NCBI GenBank assembly: GCA_907165275.2
Contig: OU015672.1
Location: forward strand, 8,166,501 to 8,230,500
DNA: 64,000 nt
Direction of reading: 5' to 3'
DNA from: Zygaena filipendulae
Lineage: Eukaryota > Arthropoda > Insecta > Lepidoptera > Zygaenidae
Shown: piece by piece, positions 1 to 9,921 of the stretch
Layout of the letters: each line of letters begins with the position of its first letter
How positions within the stretch are numbered: the stretch's first letter is position 1
Notes under the pieces: generated by a model
What the model saw: the letters and a program-made list of their open reading frames with translations, nothing else
The model's database searches: none
Told to the model about the DNA's origin: nothing
Position numbers and translations under genes: made by a program

Positions 1-82
1 AGATAATATAATACTAGCCTAACCTAACGTATCGAGGTGCATTTGCAAGTAGAGAATAGCAGCATTCCTCGGCATCATATCT

Positions 83-312
83 TCTAATATATATAAATCA
101 CGTGTCACGTTGTTTGTCCGCGATGGACTCCGAAACTACTGAACGGATTTTGATTAAATTTTGCAACCATTTATAATATGGTCCAACTTTAAAGATAGGA
201 TAGTTTTTATCCCGGAATTCTCTCGGGAACTGAAGCACATAGAGTACTTTTTTCCCGCAACCTCCGCGGGAACTCCGAAATTACCGCGGATGAAATCGCG
301 GGGGACAGCTAG
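83..312 (+). mobile_element. Non-autonomous Helitron, subfamily B (TCTAATATATATAAATCACG start)
   Basis: Begins TC, has the hairpin ACCGCGG..CGCGG near its 3' end and ends CTAG followed by T. No coding capacity. Same family as the tandem copies at 2628, 41374 and 59097. This matches the Helitron hallmarks (5' TC, 3' CTRR, subterminal hairpin) of short lepidopteran Helitron-like repeats. Confidence 0.8.
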
Positions 313-339
313 TACAAATATAAAGTCCCCGAAATGACT

Positions 340-1244
340 GACGTTTGTAAATGGAACAATTTTACGATATACTTGAAACTAAACGTGTATACAAAATTTC
401 AGCGATATCTGCTTCGAAATTGAGTTGCAAGATTTCAGCCTACAAACTTAGTTACATACATTGCAAGTTAAATAAAATCTTTTCAAAAGGTGCCTAGTAC
501 CTATTTTTGTGCTATATTGTCATAGTGGTACTCATAAGGACCTTACCTAATTGATAAGACCTTAGCTAATCAATCGTTCAAATCGTTAGAAAACTGGAAT
601 AGCATTAACTCATTCAAAGGACCATCAATATCGCTAGCGAGAGCCAAAGTAAAAGTTTTTAGAATTTCTGTCTTGTATATGTAGAAGGCAACATTTATGT
701 GCGAACTAAGAACGTACAGGTACATACCCACAGACATTTCTAATATAGACTGTTTCATCAATTTCCTTTTTGTCTAACCTTTCGCGATAGTGACACCAAA
801 CGCCAGCGCTAGCGAAGTTACTGAGTAGGTTACACACAGTCTCTACAGTTAGGTCATGAATATATTGAACAGCATGATTATTCCGAAAATCGCGTAAATA
901 CCCAATCACGTCCGCTAATAAATACCATTACATAATCAAAGAATACTATTAACCTATTATGTAAAGAAGCGACACTCTCCGCTTCCCGTCGACTCCGTGC
1001 CTAACCGCGCCCCGCCGCGACGCAGCGGCGAGCCTATGCAAATAATAGAGATTAAAATATATAGAAGCGACACTGTCCGCCACTCACTAATTTCAAGCTC
1101 TCTCATACCCTGCAAAAATGACCTTGGTAAAACCGAGGAAAGTTTGACACATGTAGTTCACTGACAGCTGACAGCTCGCTGTGAACCTTACGACACGCAC
1201 GCGCACACAACACGTATACATGTGTACCAGCCGGCCGTCTTTAT
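340..1244. other. Unassigned AT-rich DNA with GC-rich islands
   Basis: No supported gene. Two short GC-rich, CGC-rich stretches (about 965-1035 and 1190-1240) both follow an AGAAGCGACACT word (about 964 and 1064), and a similar stretch is seen at 1620-1720. This suggests an unclassified dispersed repeat. Short ORFs here have no coding character. Confidence 0.4.
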
Positions 1245-1527
1245 TTTCTTTCTTCTTCTGTATGGGCTTTCGCATATAATGAATTAAGCCAGTTTCAAGT
1301 AAAATTAATCAGATCAATGTATTTTCTTTTAAAATGCTTCGTTGTACGGTTTGAAATTGCAAGCTACGCTACTATAGCTTAGCTTGTAAGAACTTTCTTG
1401 AAGCTCTTGGAGGAAACCGATGAAATCAGATCGAAATGAGCACATAAAAAACTGAGTCACTGTGAATTTATCGACAGGAAAATAAATGACCGAACCGCCA
1501 TCTTTGATTCCCGCCAAAAAACTCCCG
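1245..1527 (+). repeat. Interspersed repeat R7 (GCCAGTTTCAAGTAAAATTA family)
   Basis: Shares a long alignment with 10344-10640 and 35690-36384: TATGGACTTTCGCAT head, CAGTTTCAAGTAAAATTA, AAATGCTTCGTTGTACGG, and a tail ending CCGCCATCTTTGATTCCC. This copy lacks an internal segment that the other two carry. No TIR recognised; class unknown. Confidence 0.6.
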
Positions 1528-2108
1528 TCTTTAATGAATCAGTTCGTTTTTATGGAGTGTCACCGGGCTGCTAGAGGCGATAGCAGTGTGTGGGGTCGCT
1601 GCTGTGTGTGTCGGATAATATCAACTTCTCTATGGCCTTCCCCCCCCGTCGCTAGTCGCGCTCCGCCGCGAGTCCTACGCCGCACGCACACCTGCACGTC
1701 TGCACGTGTGCACACAAGCCGCCCGCCCATGTAGTAGTAATAGGAAGTTACTCGTAAATCGATTCGCTTCTATGAATAGTGTGTGACATAACGATGGTTC
1801 ATCATCTTCTGTCCTTATAAACGTAAATTAGCATAGAAGTTCAAAGGATTATCGCCTCTACGTACTGAGAAGTAAGAGCTAATGTAGCGCAGTATGTTAC
1901 AGGCGTCAATAGTAATATGAATATTGATGGATGCATATTGTTGTAGTAACTTTGCCGTTGTGCATAGATTATTAATTATGTCATTAGTTAAACAAGATGT
2001 GCACGAAGTAGGTACATTAGGGGCAAATCCTTCAACAGACAGATAAACAAAAAACTTGGTTCATTTTGGAACTTATTCTCGAGTTAGCCTTCATCTAGAC
2101 ATTGAATT
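1528..2108. other. Unassigned; GC-rich patch 1560-1730
   Basis: The patch is rich in CACACG / GCGC words (CpG-like island). The 82-residue ORF through it begins inside the R7 repeat and is low-complexity. Nothing else recognised. Confidence 0.35.
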
Positions 2109-2405
2109 TCAGCCGCGTTAGTTTTGGAGATCCCGCGGGTATTCCGAGATAAAAGTACTTGCTACCCTATATTTTTTTCTGTACCTACCCTTGACTGCGT
2201 GCGACAGTAGGTATGCAAAATTTAATATAGTTTCTTCCGTGGTAATATCGGAGTTCTCTAGGGAATTCCGAGATAAAAAGTAGCCTATGTCCTTCTCTGT
2301 ATTCCTGACAGCGTGTATGCAAAATTTCGTGGTGATCGGTTGAGCCGTGAAAGTGTAACAAACAAACAAACAAACTCAGTTTCGCATTTATAATATTAGT
2401 GAGGA
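2109..2405 (-). mobile_element. Helitron, subfamily A (CGCATTTATAATATTAGT end), degraded
   Basis: On the minus strand it starts with TATTATAAATGCGAAA and the T-rich TTTGTTTGTTTG stretch, then carries two GGAATTCCC-type blocks. The 3' hairpin is eroded. A partial internal duplication gives two GATAAAAAGTA-type blocks. Confidence 0.65.
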
Positions 2406-2627
2406 TTAACTGTGAATTTATTCATTACGAACCTACATACGTGCCTACCTATATCAAGCATACTAAACAAAATTTGAGATAACAATTTTGGAATCAGGTG
2501 TGGGCCCAACCACTGTCAGTTATGTTAGTTAAGTTGGATAGTATATAAGTTCGAATACAATAGTTGAAAAAAAAAAAACTAAAAAGTTAACTTGACGAGT
2601 AAACTGAACCATATATATATATATATA

Positions 2628-2857
2628 CTAGCTGTTCCCCGCGATTTCATCCGCAGTAATTTCGGAGTTCCCGCGGAGGTTGCGGGAAAAAAGTACTCTA
2701 TGTCCTTCAGTTCCCGCGGGAATTCCGGGATAAAAACTATCCTATCTTTTAAATTGGACCATATTATAAATGGTGACAAAATTTTATCAAAATCCGTTCA
2801 GTAGTTTCGGAGTCCATCGCGGACAAACAACGTGACACGTGATTTATATATATTAGA
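2628..2857 (-). mobile_element. Helitron subfamily B, copy 1 of a tandem pair
   Basis: CTAG at 2628-2631 and GA (5' TC on the minus strand) at 2856-2857. Abuts the next copy with no spacer. Confidence 0.8.
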
Positions 2858-3087
2858 CTAGCTGTCCCCCGCGATTTCATCCGCGGTAATTTCGGAGTTC
2901 CCGCGGAGGTTGCGGGAAAAAAGTACTCTATGTCCTTCAGTTCCCGCGGGAATTCCGGGATAAAAACTATCTTATCTTTTAAGTTGGACTATTTTATGAA
3001 TGGTTACAAAATTGTATCAAAATCCGTTCAGCAGTTTAGGAGTCCATCGCGGACAAACAACGTGACACGTGATTTATATATATTAGA
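2858..3087 (-). mobile_element. Helitron subfamily B, copy 2 of a tandem pair
   Basis: Same length (230 bp) and nearly the same sequence as the preceding copy. CTAG at 2858-2861, GA at 3086-3087. The head-to-tail junction is exact. Confidence 0.8.
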
Positions 3088-3484
3088 TTATCTGTGACTG
3101 AACTAAAAAGTAAGTCATCTAGAACCAGAAAGAGAGTCGCTGTCAAGACCAGTCGAGACTCGAGAGCCTCAATTGGCTAGGTTTAGCGTCGTTTAATTAC
3201 ACAGTTCTGATGGGCACCTTCCGGCTCCATCATCAGATCAGCTCCATGTCATAGTAATAATGCATTGTCATCCGAATTACATGTAAACTTTCATTTCGAT
3301 ACGACAATTAGAAGTTGGTTAAAATTTTCTTGTAAGATTTTATAATTTTTTTAGTTAAAAGGGAAGTGAATTTAATATAAGCATGTAATAAAATGCAATA
3401 GAAGTATATATTTTGATTGTGATGATCGATTCCACTTCAAAGTTTGCTTTCAGAGAGGAAATCGTCGATTTACTATAAAAAATA

Positions 3485-3560
3485 CCCATAATATATACTT
3501 TCATATGCATTTAGTAATAAGCTGTTAATTTGGAATTACAAGCAGACACTTCAATTTTTT
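3485..3560 (-). mobile_element. 5' end fragment of Helitron subfamily D
   Basis: Matches 16780-16876 and, inverted, 12285-12380: AATTGAAGTGTCTG and a GCATTTAGTAA word. No 3' end remains. Confidence 0.5.
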
Positions 3561-3976
3561 TTTATGTATAGATTTGAAGAGTTCCCCATCTATTTCTCCA
3601 AGCAGCAGCATCCGGTTCAAACAAAAAAGAATGTCTCTAAATCGATCCAACCGTCTTCGAGTTACCGATGGACATACATTAAAAAACATACATACAGGGC
3701 TCTTATACACTATGGCCATAACACGGCGCGTTAAGATAACGCGCCCCAAAAAGTGTCTTACCCTCGTCCTCAAAGAAGTTTCACTACAAACAAACACATT
3801 TGCATCGTTTCTAACGGCATACAGAATAATAATTTCAATAATTTCTAATATTTGGGCACCTGGAACGTTTGGAATTACGTTTTTGGGAAGCGCGTTATAG
3901 GCAAGGAATGATGTTGGTCATAGTGAATAATGGCCCTGAACATAGAACCTCCTCTTTTTTGGAAGTCGGTTAAAAA
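3550..3976 (-). repeat. ACCGACTTCC-type element with a 9-bp-stem hairpin
   Basis: Its minus-strand start ACCGACTTCCAAAAAAGAGG matches 42594, 12877 and 63386. Inside, GGCGCGTTA AGA TAACGCGCC (about 3725-3745) forms a perfect hairpin. The 108-residue ORF across it is a translated repeat, not a gene. Confidence 0.6.
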
Positions 3977-4200
3977 TAAATAAAGAGAAGTAAGAGACAG
4001 CCAGACCCATTATATTATTTATATTCTGAATCAAAAATTAACAAAAAAAACGAGCTAATCACATGCAGATTGGTCACATTTTTAATTTATTAAAGTTTAA
4101 ATTCATAACATTGTCACTGGTCAGTACGGAAGCGAATGCAAGAAGGTCATTTGAGACCGAACCGGTCTCGATAGACCTTTTTAGTACTGTTATATGGACA

Positions 4201-4468
4201 CTAGCTGTTCCCCGCGGTTTTACTCGCGATAGTATCGGGGTTTCCGCAGGAATTCCGAGATAAAAAGTACCTACCCTGTGTTCTTCTCTATATCTTTGAT
4301 AATGTGTATGCAAAATTTCATAATGATCGATTTGATGAAATTAATTTGAAATGAATTTATTGAATACTTCGTTACTTATTTCTAATACAAAGAGCTGCTG
4401 AGCTTAATAGTTAAGGCGTGAAAGCGTAACAAAAACAAGAAACATTCGCTTTCATACTATGTATTAGT
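4201..4468 (-). mobile_element. Helitron subfamily A with a ~60-bp internal insertion
   Basis: CTAG at the window-left end, GCGGTTTTACTCGCG hairpin, GAATTCCGAGATAAAAAGTA core and CGCTTTCAT near its 5' end. About 60 foreign bases (roughly 4335-4395) interrupt it. Confidence 0.65.
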
Positions 4469-5380
4469 ACTTTAGTTTGTTTATGGTATATTATGAAACA
4501 GTTTTTACTAATTAAGCTAGCGGTCTGGTATAGTTGCCAAGCCTTGCTAATTAAAAAAAAATCCGTGAAACAAAGACCTAAGAAATATCTAGTCACCTTC
4601 CGCAACACCAAAAGTTGGCCGATGACATCATTGTCAATATCAATGAGTTAGGTATTCCACCTAAATATGTAGATGTAAATGTGTTGTAAATGATGAAATT
4701 AAATATTGATCGAAATACATAATCCTAGCTAACCGCAGAACAGTTAGGAGTTAGAACGGACATCTACCCTGTTCAGTAGATATGGAAATGAAAACCAGTG
4801 TCGCCGAGTGATCGTAGCACGCAAAACTTTATTCGTCACGCACAAAAACATTATAATAAAATCATTTATTGACATGCACTTATGTAAAAAAAACTGAATG
4901 AAAACTAAACATAAAAATGTATAATGAAAACAAAAAATAAATAAAAAACAGTACTCATGCATATCAAAAGGTCTCTTTCAGCATGTGTTGCCAAGTTACA
5001 AGTAACAGACAACGCTGGTTTTCAGAGGACCCCTTTTACACAAGACCACATTAAAAGTATTTGCGGGCGCACGCTCTTCACGTGCAACTATCTAATAATA
5101 ATAATAACGTATGTAGATTATTAGTAGCAGATAACAGCAGATAGTTATCTGTTATTGTAATGATAGCTGACTAACTGATGATGATAACATAACACAATAT
5201 AACTGAAGGCAGGGAAAGGTATGACCGAGACTATTAGCTGAGCGACACATCTAGAACGAACTAGAAACTATTACAATTAATTACACAAACATAGAAGTTG
5301 TACAGTATACCAGATATCCGTAGGGAACACGGAGCAGGTGTAGGTTTAATGGGGCCCCTTTACAATGCATCGACGCTCAC
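4469..5380. other. Unassigned, with a probable LINE 3' end (4960-5060)
   Basis: The piece at about 4983-5038 (CAGCATGTGTTG.., ..GCTGGTTTTCAGAGGACCCC) is similar to 32060-32115 and looks like a minus-strand non-LTR retrotransposon 3' end. The remainder (4500-4950, 5070-5380) shows nothing I can name. Confidence 0.35.
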
Positions 5381-5522
5381 CTCCACTGCCCGTGCTCCCG
5401 ACTTAAGCAAGCCTCTGGAAACAATTAGATGACACAGCACACGTAATCACTATAGCCACTCTAGATTGATACGACACTGTTGCGACACTATAACTGCACT
5501 GAACCGAACACAAAATAACAAT
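5381..5522 (-). other. Candidate non-coding leader exon after the TATA/Inr promoter
   Basis: From the Inr to a GAG|GTGAGC donor (exon end 5381), 142 bases contain no ATG on the minus strand, as expected of a 5' UTR exon. An internal acceptor-like TTTCCAG at about 5415 could give a shorter 34-base exon (5381-5414) when spliced from the upstream 5840 donor. In that phase it would add only RLA and then stop, giving a 55-residue protein. The downstream partner would lie at lower coordinates and was not found. Confidence 0.28.
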
Positions 5523-5553
5523 GAACCGTCGCTTACGCGTACCCGCATTTTAT
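5522..5553 (-). promoter_or_regulatory. Core promoter candidate: TATA box plus Inr
   Basis: Minus strand: TATAAAA at 5553-5547 and an arthropod-type initiator TCATT with its A at 5522. That places the first T of TATA at -31, the canonical spacing. A second Inr-like TCAGT lies about 22 bases downstream. The DNA is unique within the window. Downstream is a plausible leader exon with a donor. Confidence 0.35.
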
Positions 5554-5839
5554 AACAAGTTCTAACAAAGACGAGTCGGGCAGTGGAGTGGAGCGGGGGA
5601 AAGGACTTACTACCACCGCTATTCGACGGCGGGAAGTAACAGTTATTTTTAATGAAACTACCCTCACGCCGACATGTATAATATTAAAAAAAAATGATGA
5701 TAATATTTTAATGACATTCATTAACTTAAAAAAAAACTATATTAAACCTATATTAAACGCCATCTGGTTAAGTTTTTACTTAGCCACTGTAACCCAAATT
5801 CAATCCAAATTTTGAGAATATTGTGGAAAATGTACTTAC

Positions 5840-5995
5840 TTGAATGTTGATGCCAGCTAAACAAATTTTTGAGATAGTCAGATCATTTGCTCTAACTTCC
5901 TTGGCGCCTGCCCGCTCCATGTCCTCTCTAGTAAACATATTTTCTCTGTGCCATCGACGTATGATCGGCAGTGGCACTAAGTAGCAGTAAATCAT
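5840..5995 (-). CDS. Candidate 52-codon exon ending at a GTAAGT donor
   Basis: On the minus strand an ORF runs from ATG (5995) to CAA (5840) and meets a perfect GTAAGT donor in phase 0. The peptide starts MIYCYLVPLPIIRRWHRENM and continues with a charged helix-like stretch (TREDMERAGAKEVRANDL). It has a balanced composition unlike the translated repeats nearby, and no copy of this DNA is seen elsewhere in the window. I do not recognise it. Odd: a stronger-context upstream ATG (AAAATGGCG, 6039) opens a 15-codon uORF whose TGA overlaps this ATG as ATGA. The ATG itself has a weak context. No following coding exon was found between here and position 1, so it may lie outside the window or the call may be wrong. 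Confidence 0.35.
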
Positions 5996-6039
5996 GAGAC
6001 GATCCGACTTCCTGGTAGCGCGTGCGCAACAGACGCCAT
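5992..6039 (-). other. 15-codon uORF overlapping the 5995 ATG
   Basis: ATG at 6039-6037 in a strong context (A at -3, G at +4). It reads MASVAHALPGSRIVS and stops at TGA 5994-5992, which overlaps the next ATG by ATGA. It could tune translation of the 5995 ORF by termination-reinitiation, or it could simply argue that the 5995 ORF is not translated. Confidence 0.25.
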
Positions 6040-6048
6040 TTTATCTAC

Positions 6049-6080
6049 GAAGTTGACAAAGTTCACAAACATTATTTATA
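6049..6080 (-). promoter_or_regulatory. Possible TATA promoter upstream of the 5995 ORF
   Basis: TATAAAT at 6080-6074 on the minus strand, with a TCAACT start-like site at about 6054-6049. Initiation there would leave only 10-17 bases before the uORF ATG. Suggestive only. Confidence 0.2.
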
Positions 6081-6154
6081 AGACGGATCCATACCAATAC
6101 TAATCCGAATATCCTTTATATGCAGAGCATGCAAGAGATATTAGAAATATTATT

Positions 6155-6265
6155 TAAAAACTCTTTTTTGTGTTTGGTTACTCTTCTTTTATCACCCCTC
6201 TCAATTTTAGGTAAAAATATTCAATGTACAGAATCGCGGATTCTATTCTTTTATTATAGTATAGT
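6155..6265 (-). mobile_element. Helitron subfamily C, 5' part only
   Basis: TATCACCCCTCTCAATTTTA and ACAGAATCGCGGATTCTA match the full copies at 6499-7161, 14456 and 56411. The 3' half is missing. A detached Helitron 3'-end hairpin (GCGGGTAAAACCGCGG) lies at 6290-6310. Confidence 0.6.
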
Positions 6266-6498
6266 ATATTTGATTTGATTTGAACTTAACGCGGGTAAAA
6301 CCGCGGGGAACCGCAGGTTGTATTATAAATAGAAGTAAGAGGCCAGTAAATGGCATTTACACAGACAAAATAATAACCGACTTCGAGTTGTATCTGATTG
6401 GATTGGACCGTTTTACGAACGTTATCAAGTAATGGAAGTGGGTACAGCCAATAGCACAAATTATATTATATTATTAATAGAAGCACACCACATAATCT

Positions 6499-7161
6499 TC
6501 TATACCAGACGTTCCCATACTTTTTTTTCTAATAGATCACTTTAAACATTTTGCTGGACCTGGTGGACCCCCTGCAGCTATTACATTTACTAACTCACTT
6601 CCGAAACCCGAAAAAAGTATATGTCTATGGCAATCTGTGTTGTGGCTATTTTTCAATCAACTATGAGTTAAAAGTTTTCCAAAAAAAGGTGAGAATTTAT
6701 ATTGCTTTGATTATGTTGTGAGTGGATGTCATTTAAGCTAAGTTTCAAGGCCAGTCTTAAAAGCGTCTTCATCCAACAGTTGTGGACCCCCATGTTTTTT
6801 CCACGCAAGCGTAGACCACTGTCGGGCTCCCGTGGACCCCTGGGGGTCCACCTGGACCACTTTGGGAATCAATGTTCTATACTATAATAAAAGAGTAGAA
6901 TCCGCGGTTCTGTACATTGAATATTTTTACCTAAAATTGAGAGGGGTGATAAAAGAAGAGTAACCAAGGCCAAAAAAAAGTTTTTAAAATTCTTTTCTAT
7001 CTGTCTGTTCGCGATAATCTCCGCATCTACTGAACGGAGTGTCATGCGATTTTCACAGGTAGATTAAGCTAACCCTGGAGCTACATTTAAATCGGATGTT
7101 GGGAAAAAAAAGTTGTCATACAATCACGTTTCATGCGGGTGAAACCGCGGGGCACAGCTAG
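6499..7161 (+). mobile_element. Helitron subfamily C, split by a hAT MITE at its 5' end
   Basis: TC just before TATACTATAATAAAAGAG (in the 8-bp duplication of the nested hAT element), then TATTTTTACCTAAAATTGAG. The 3' hairpin GCGGGTGAAACCGCGG is followed by CACAGCTAG and T. Without the insertion it is about 290 bp. Confidence 0.75.
6506..6874. mobile_element. hAT-type MITE with a perfect 8-bp target duplication
   Basis: Flanked by TTCTATAC at 6498-6505 and 6875-6882. Imperfect terminal inverted repeats (CAGACGTTCCCA.. and ..TGGGAATCAATG) contain the TCCCAAA-like core typical of hAT ends. 369 bp, no coding capacity, rich in GTGGACCCC words. It sits at the 5' end of the Helitron running to 7161. 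Confidence 0.75.
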
Positions 7162-7545
7162 TATTCAATAATAATAACTTTATTATTCAATTCGCAACAC
7201 ACAAATCTATGTATATACTTGATCCCACATTAAACTGTGAGTTTGTGTTGTGAAAATTTTGTCCGTAAATAAAAAAGCCTACGACCTATTTATTTTCAGA
7301 CCTACCAAAATACACAAGAGTACTTTTTCCCGGAATTCCCGGAGGAACTCCGAAATTACCGCGGATGAAATCGCGCGGGACAGCTAGTAGATATATAAAA
7401 ACGCCGAAATTAGATAGTGGAACCTTGTGTTCATCACACAAAGTCCACCCCCACCAGGGAATCGAACCCGGAACCTTTTGATAGCGTGTAGATGCTGCGC
7501 CAGTCCGGTTGTTCGGCTACTTTTGATGCTGAATGTACACATAGG
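7162..7545 (-). mobile_element. Diverged tRNA-derived SINE with a Helitron fragment inserted
   Basis: Minus strand: box B (GGGTTCGATTCCC) and box A-like GGCGCAGCATC near 7440-7520, then GGACTTTGTGTGATGAACAC. A subfamily-A Helitron 3' part (about 7310-7387, ending CAGCTAG) interrupts the body. The (AAT)n tail is at 7165-7190. Confidence 0.6.
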
Positions 7546-7747
7546 AGGTGAAGGTAGCACTAGTTGCGCGGCCTTGCCCCGCTCGGCCCGCCCGGGTCGC
7601 TCTAATTACACACAAGTATATAAGTGATACATAACAACAAGATGGTTGTTGATTACGGTGATAATATAATTGATTCGCTATGGTTAAAAACGATTTTCGT
7701 CTATCTATCTATCTATTTACTATCTTTAAGCGAGCAATCTTAATATA

Positions 7748-8085
7748 CAACGTGTTAATGAATTAACTGAAAACTAGAAAGTAGTTTGCTCAGAATCGAC
7801 TAGCGAATCGATTGCACTATGTTTTAATATAGGTTATATTTTTTCATTTTTACTAGTCCATGTCTAAATTATTTATAATACAATATTAGGCGCGTACGCC
7901 GCCTGCAGCAAAAAATTCGAACCGGTAGGCACAGGCGTAGCGCTTGGAATTTCGTAGATAGGTCGCCTCCATACTAATATTGAATAACTTTTAAAGTATA
8001 AATTTTTTCGACATAAAATGTATTTTAATCATATTATTGTTAATTTTTTTAAATGGGGTGTATCAAGTTTTCGGTTAACACGTTG
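7748..8085. mobile_element. TA-target MITE (CAACGTGTTAATGAATTAAC ends)
   Basis: Inverted termini CAACGTGTTAATG.. and ..GGTTAACACGTTG, flanked by TA on both sides. 338 bp. A second copy is at 32406-32752. The interior has GCGCGTACGCCGCC. TA duplication suggests a Tc1/mariner-type transposase. Confidence 0.75.
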
Positions 8086-8129
8086 TATATAAATTACGCT
8101 TCACGTTGTTTGTCCGCGAAGGACTCTTA

Positions 8130-8856
8130 GGTCCGTATTCCAGAAGGTGACTCGGATCATGTTTCTCTTGAGATTAGTTTTAAGCTCAAATCATAACTCA
8201 AGCGTATATCTTATTATAGAATGCGTTTTAAGTTCTAATCACTTGAAACTAGTCTTTAGTAGAGATTCTGAACTCTGATTGGTTCTTATCAATAGGGATG
8301 TTGACTACTATTGAAAATCAAAATTCTAATTAGTCCGTCAGTTAGAAAATAAAAAAACAATAGACACGTATTTTTTGCTTTTTTAAATAAATTAAAATAT
8401 ACAGAGATAAAGCGCATTAAAGTTTAGGATGAGGAGGTCGTGACGTCACTAACCACAAAACCGCCATACAAACTGTCACGCGAAATTTCAACTCAACATA
8501 TCGCCGTTATTTCTTGATTACGTAAAAAAAGAAAAAATACGTGTCCAATATTTTTTAATAATCTACAAGACGGACTAAAAAATAAAAATTAGTCAACATG
8601 CCCATTGAAACTAGTCTTGAATAGAGATTTTGAACTCTGATTGGTTGAGTGATCTTGACATGACAGACGTAAACAAAGATCAAATCTTTGCTTGAGTATA
8701 GATTAGTACTCAAGCGTCGTTCTAGAATAAGGAAATAACTCAGCTGATTGTTGATTGATGAGTCTCGTTTTAAGTAAGGTTCTAAAATTAAAGCTTTACT
8801 TGAAATTAGTTTTAAAACAAGATTCATGACTTGAGTAACCTTTTGGAATACGCACC
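8130..8856. mobile_element. 727-bp TIR element with TTA target duplication
   Basis: Ends GGTCCGTATTCCAGAAGGTG.. and, inverted, GGTGCGTATTCCAAAAGGTT. TTA flanks both sides (8127-8129, 8857-8859), and removal restores the Helitron around the junction. A 3-bp TTA site is typical of PIF/Harbinger. It carries a ~42-bp direct repeat (about 8240-8283 and 8604-8646) on either side of a nested MITE. Confidence 0.7.
8294..8604 (+). mobile_element. CRE-bearing MITE (family M2), innermost of a nested stack
   Basis: Ends GGGATGTTGAC.. / ..GTCAACATGCCC. Contains GTCCGTCAGTTAG, ACACGTATTTTTTGC, AAAGCGCATTAAAGTTTAGG, a full TGACGTCA and CGGACTAAAAAA. Same family as 12617, 30255, 33233, 33880, 43649, 55553 and 61991. 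Confidence 0.75.
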
Positions 8857-9269
8857 TTAAACTACTGACTCGATCATGATGAAATTTGGTTATGTACTAT
8901 GTTGTAATTTGGCCCAATTTAAAAGATAGGATAGTTTTTATCCTGGAATTTTCGCAGGAACTCCAAAATTACCGCGGGGCAGCTAGTTCTTGTATATAAA
9001 TATAATATGTACCTAATCTGAATCTCGGAAACGGCTCCAACGATTTTCATGAAATTTAGTATGCAGGGGGTTTCGGGGGCGAGTAATCGATCTAGCTAGG
9101 TTGCATTTAAAACGACGTTGTATCCGTATTTTTAGGCAATGAAAAACGAGTGTTTGGTACTGCTTTTCTACTTAACAACAGATGGCGCTACGAGCAAGGT
9201 TCGGTCGCCCAGATATTCTCATTTTTAACACGCATAAAACTGTTGAACTTTTAACTTTATACTAATATA

Positions 9270-9424
9270 CTAGGTGTCCGCCGCGGTTTTACCCGCGGTA
9301 AGTTCGTAGTTCCGGTGGGAATTTTGGGGATAAAAAGAACCCTATCTCACTCAGGACTACCGTAGCTTCCTATAAGTGAAAGAATTTTCAAAATCAGTTC
9401 ACCCGACAACGTCACAAACTCATT
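9270..9424 (-). mobile_element. Helitron subfamily A, truncated by an M2 MITE fragment
   Basis: CTAG-GTGTCC end with GCGGTTTTACCCGCGG hairpin. Its 5' end is lost at the M2 piece beginning near 9425. Confidence 0.6.
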
Positions 9425-9602
9425 ATAGTGACGTCATGCCCCCATACAAACTGCACCGGATAGTGAAGTCACGCGAAATCTCAACTCAATGTATCTCCGT
9501 TATTATTTGATTACGTAAAAAAAGAAAAAATAAGTGTACCTACAATATTTTTTAATAAACTACAAAGCGGACTAAAAAAAAATTTTGTCCACAAGCCCAT
9601 TG
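9425..9602 (+). mobile_element. Half copy of the CRE-bearing MITE M2
   Basis: Begins within the family at TGACGTCA (9429-9436) and runs to the end near GTCCACAAGCCCATTG. The 5' half is missing. Confidence 0.6.
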
Positions 9603-9921
9603 TCCAAACTCCAATTATTTCAGCGAGCGAATTACAAAATACAGAAACTAAATGTAGTTAATAATTTTTTCAAGTCTTTCATTTAATTTATAATAAATAA
9701 TCATTAAAATTAAGTTGCAATCGAGCAAGTGAATGTTAGCCCCCAAGGTTTCCGATACTGAGTAGGTAATACTTCTCGTTAATATGTTTCTTGCGACACT
9801 TGTGTCGTTATGTGTACTCCAATCATGTAAGGAAATTGCTGGGACAGCTTTTTAACGGGAGCAAGTGTGGTCCTTCTAGGGTTGTCACCTTCTTTCTTCT
9901 TTTTTATGGACTTTCGCATAC

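Larger units (their letters stand above)
7738..8987 (+). mobile_element. Helitron subfamily B carrying two nested MITE insertions
   Basis: Starts TCTTAATA at 7738, resumes at TATAAATTACGCTTCACG (8086 on), is interrupted again at 8130-8856, and ends GGGGCAGCTAG at 8987. The host's A and T flank it on the two sides, the insertion rule of Helitrons. Confidence 0.75.
7721..9230 (+). mobile_element. CTTTAAGCGAGCAA-type repeat, split by a later Helitron
   Basis: The left end (CTTTAAGCGAGCAA, to 7737) and the rest (TTCTTGTATATAAATAT from 8988, then AATCTGAATCTCGGAAACGG, through GGTCGCCCAGATAT) rejoin to match the intact copy at 56150-56405. The interruption is precisely one Helitron inserted between A and T. 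Probably itself a Helitron-like repeat. Confidence 0.7.

Noticed and set aside
3574..3900. 108-residue ORF
   Set aside because: Lies inside the ACCGACTTCC element and overlaps a hairpin; the opposite strand is equally open.
8555..8827. 90-residue ORF, minus strand
   Set aside because: Spans the junction between an M2 MITE and the 727-bp TIR element.
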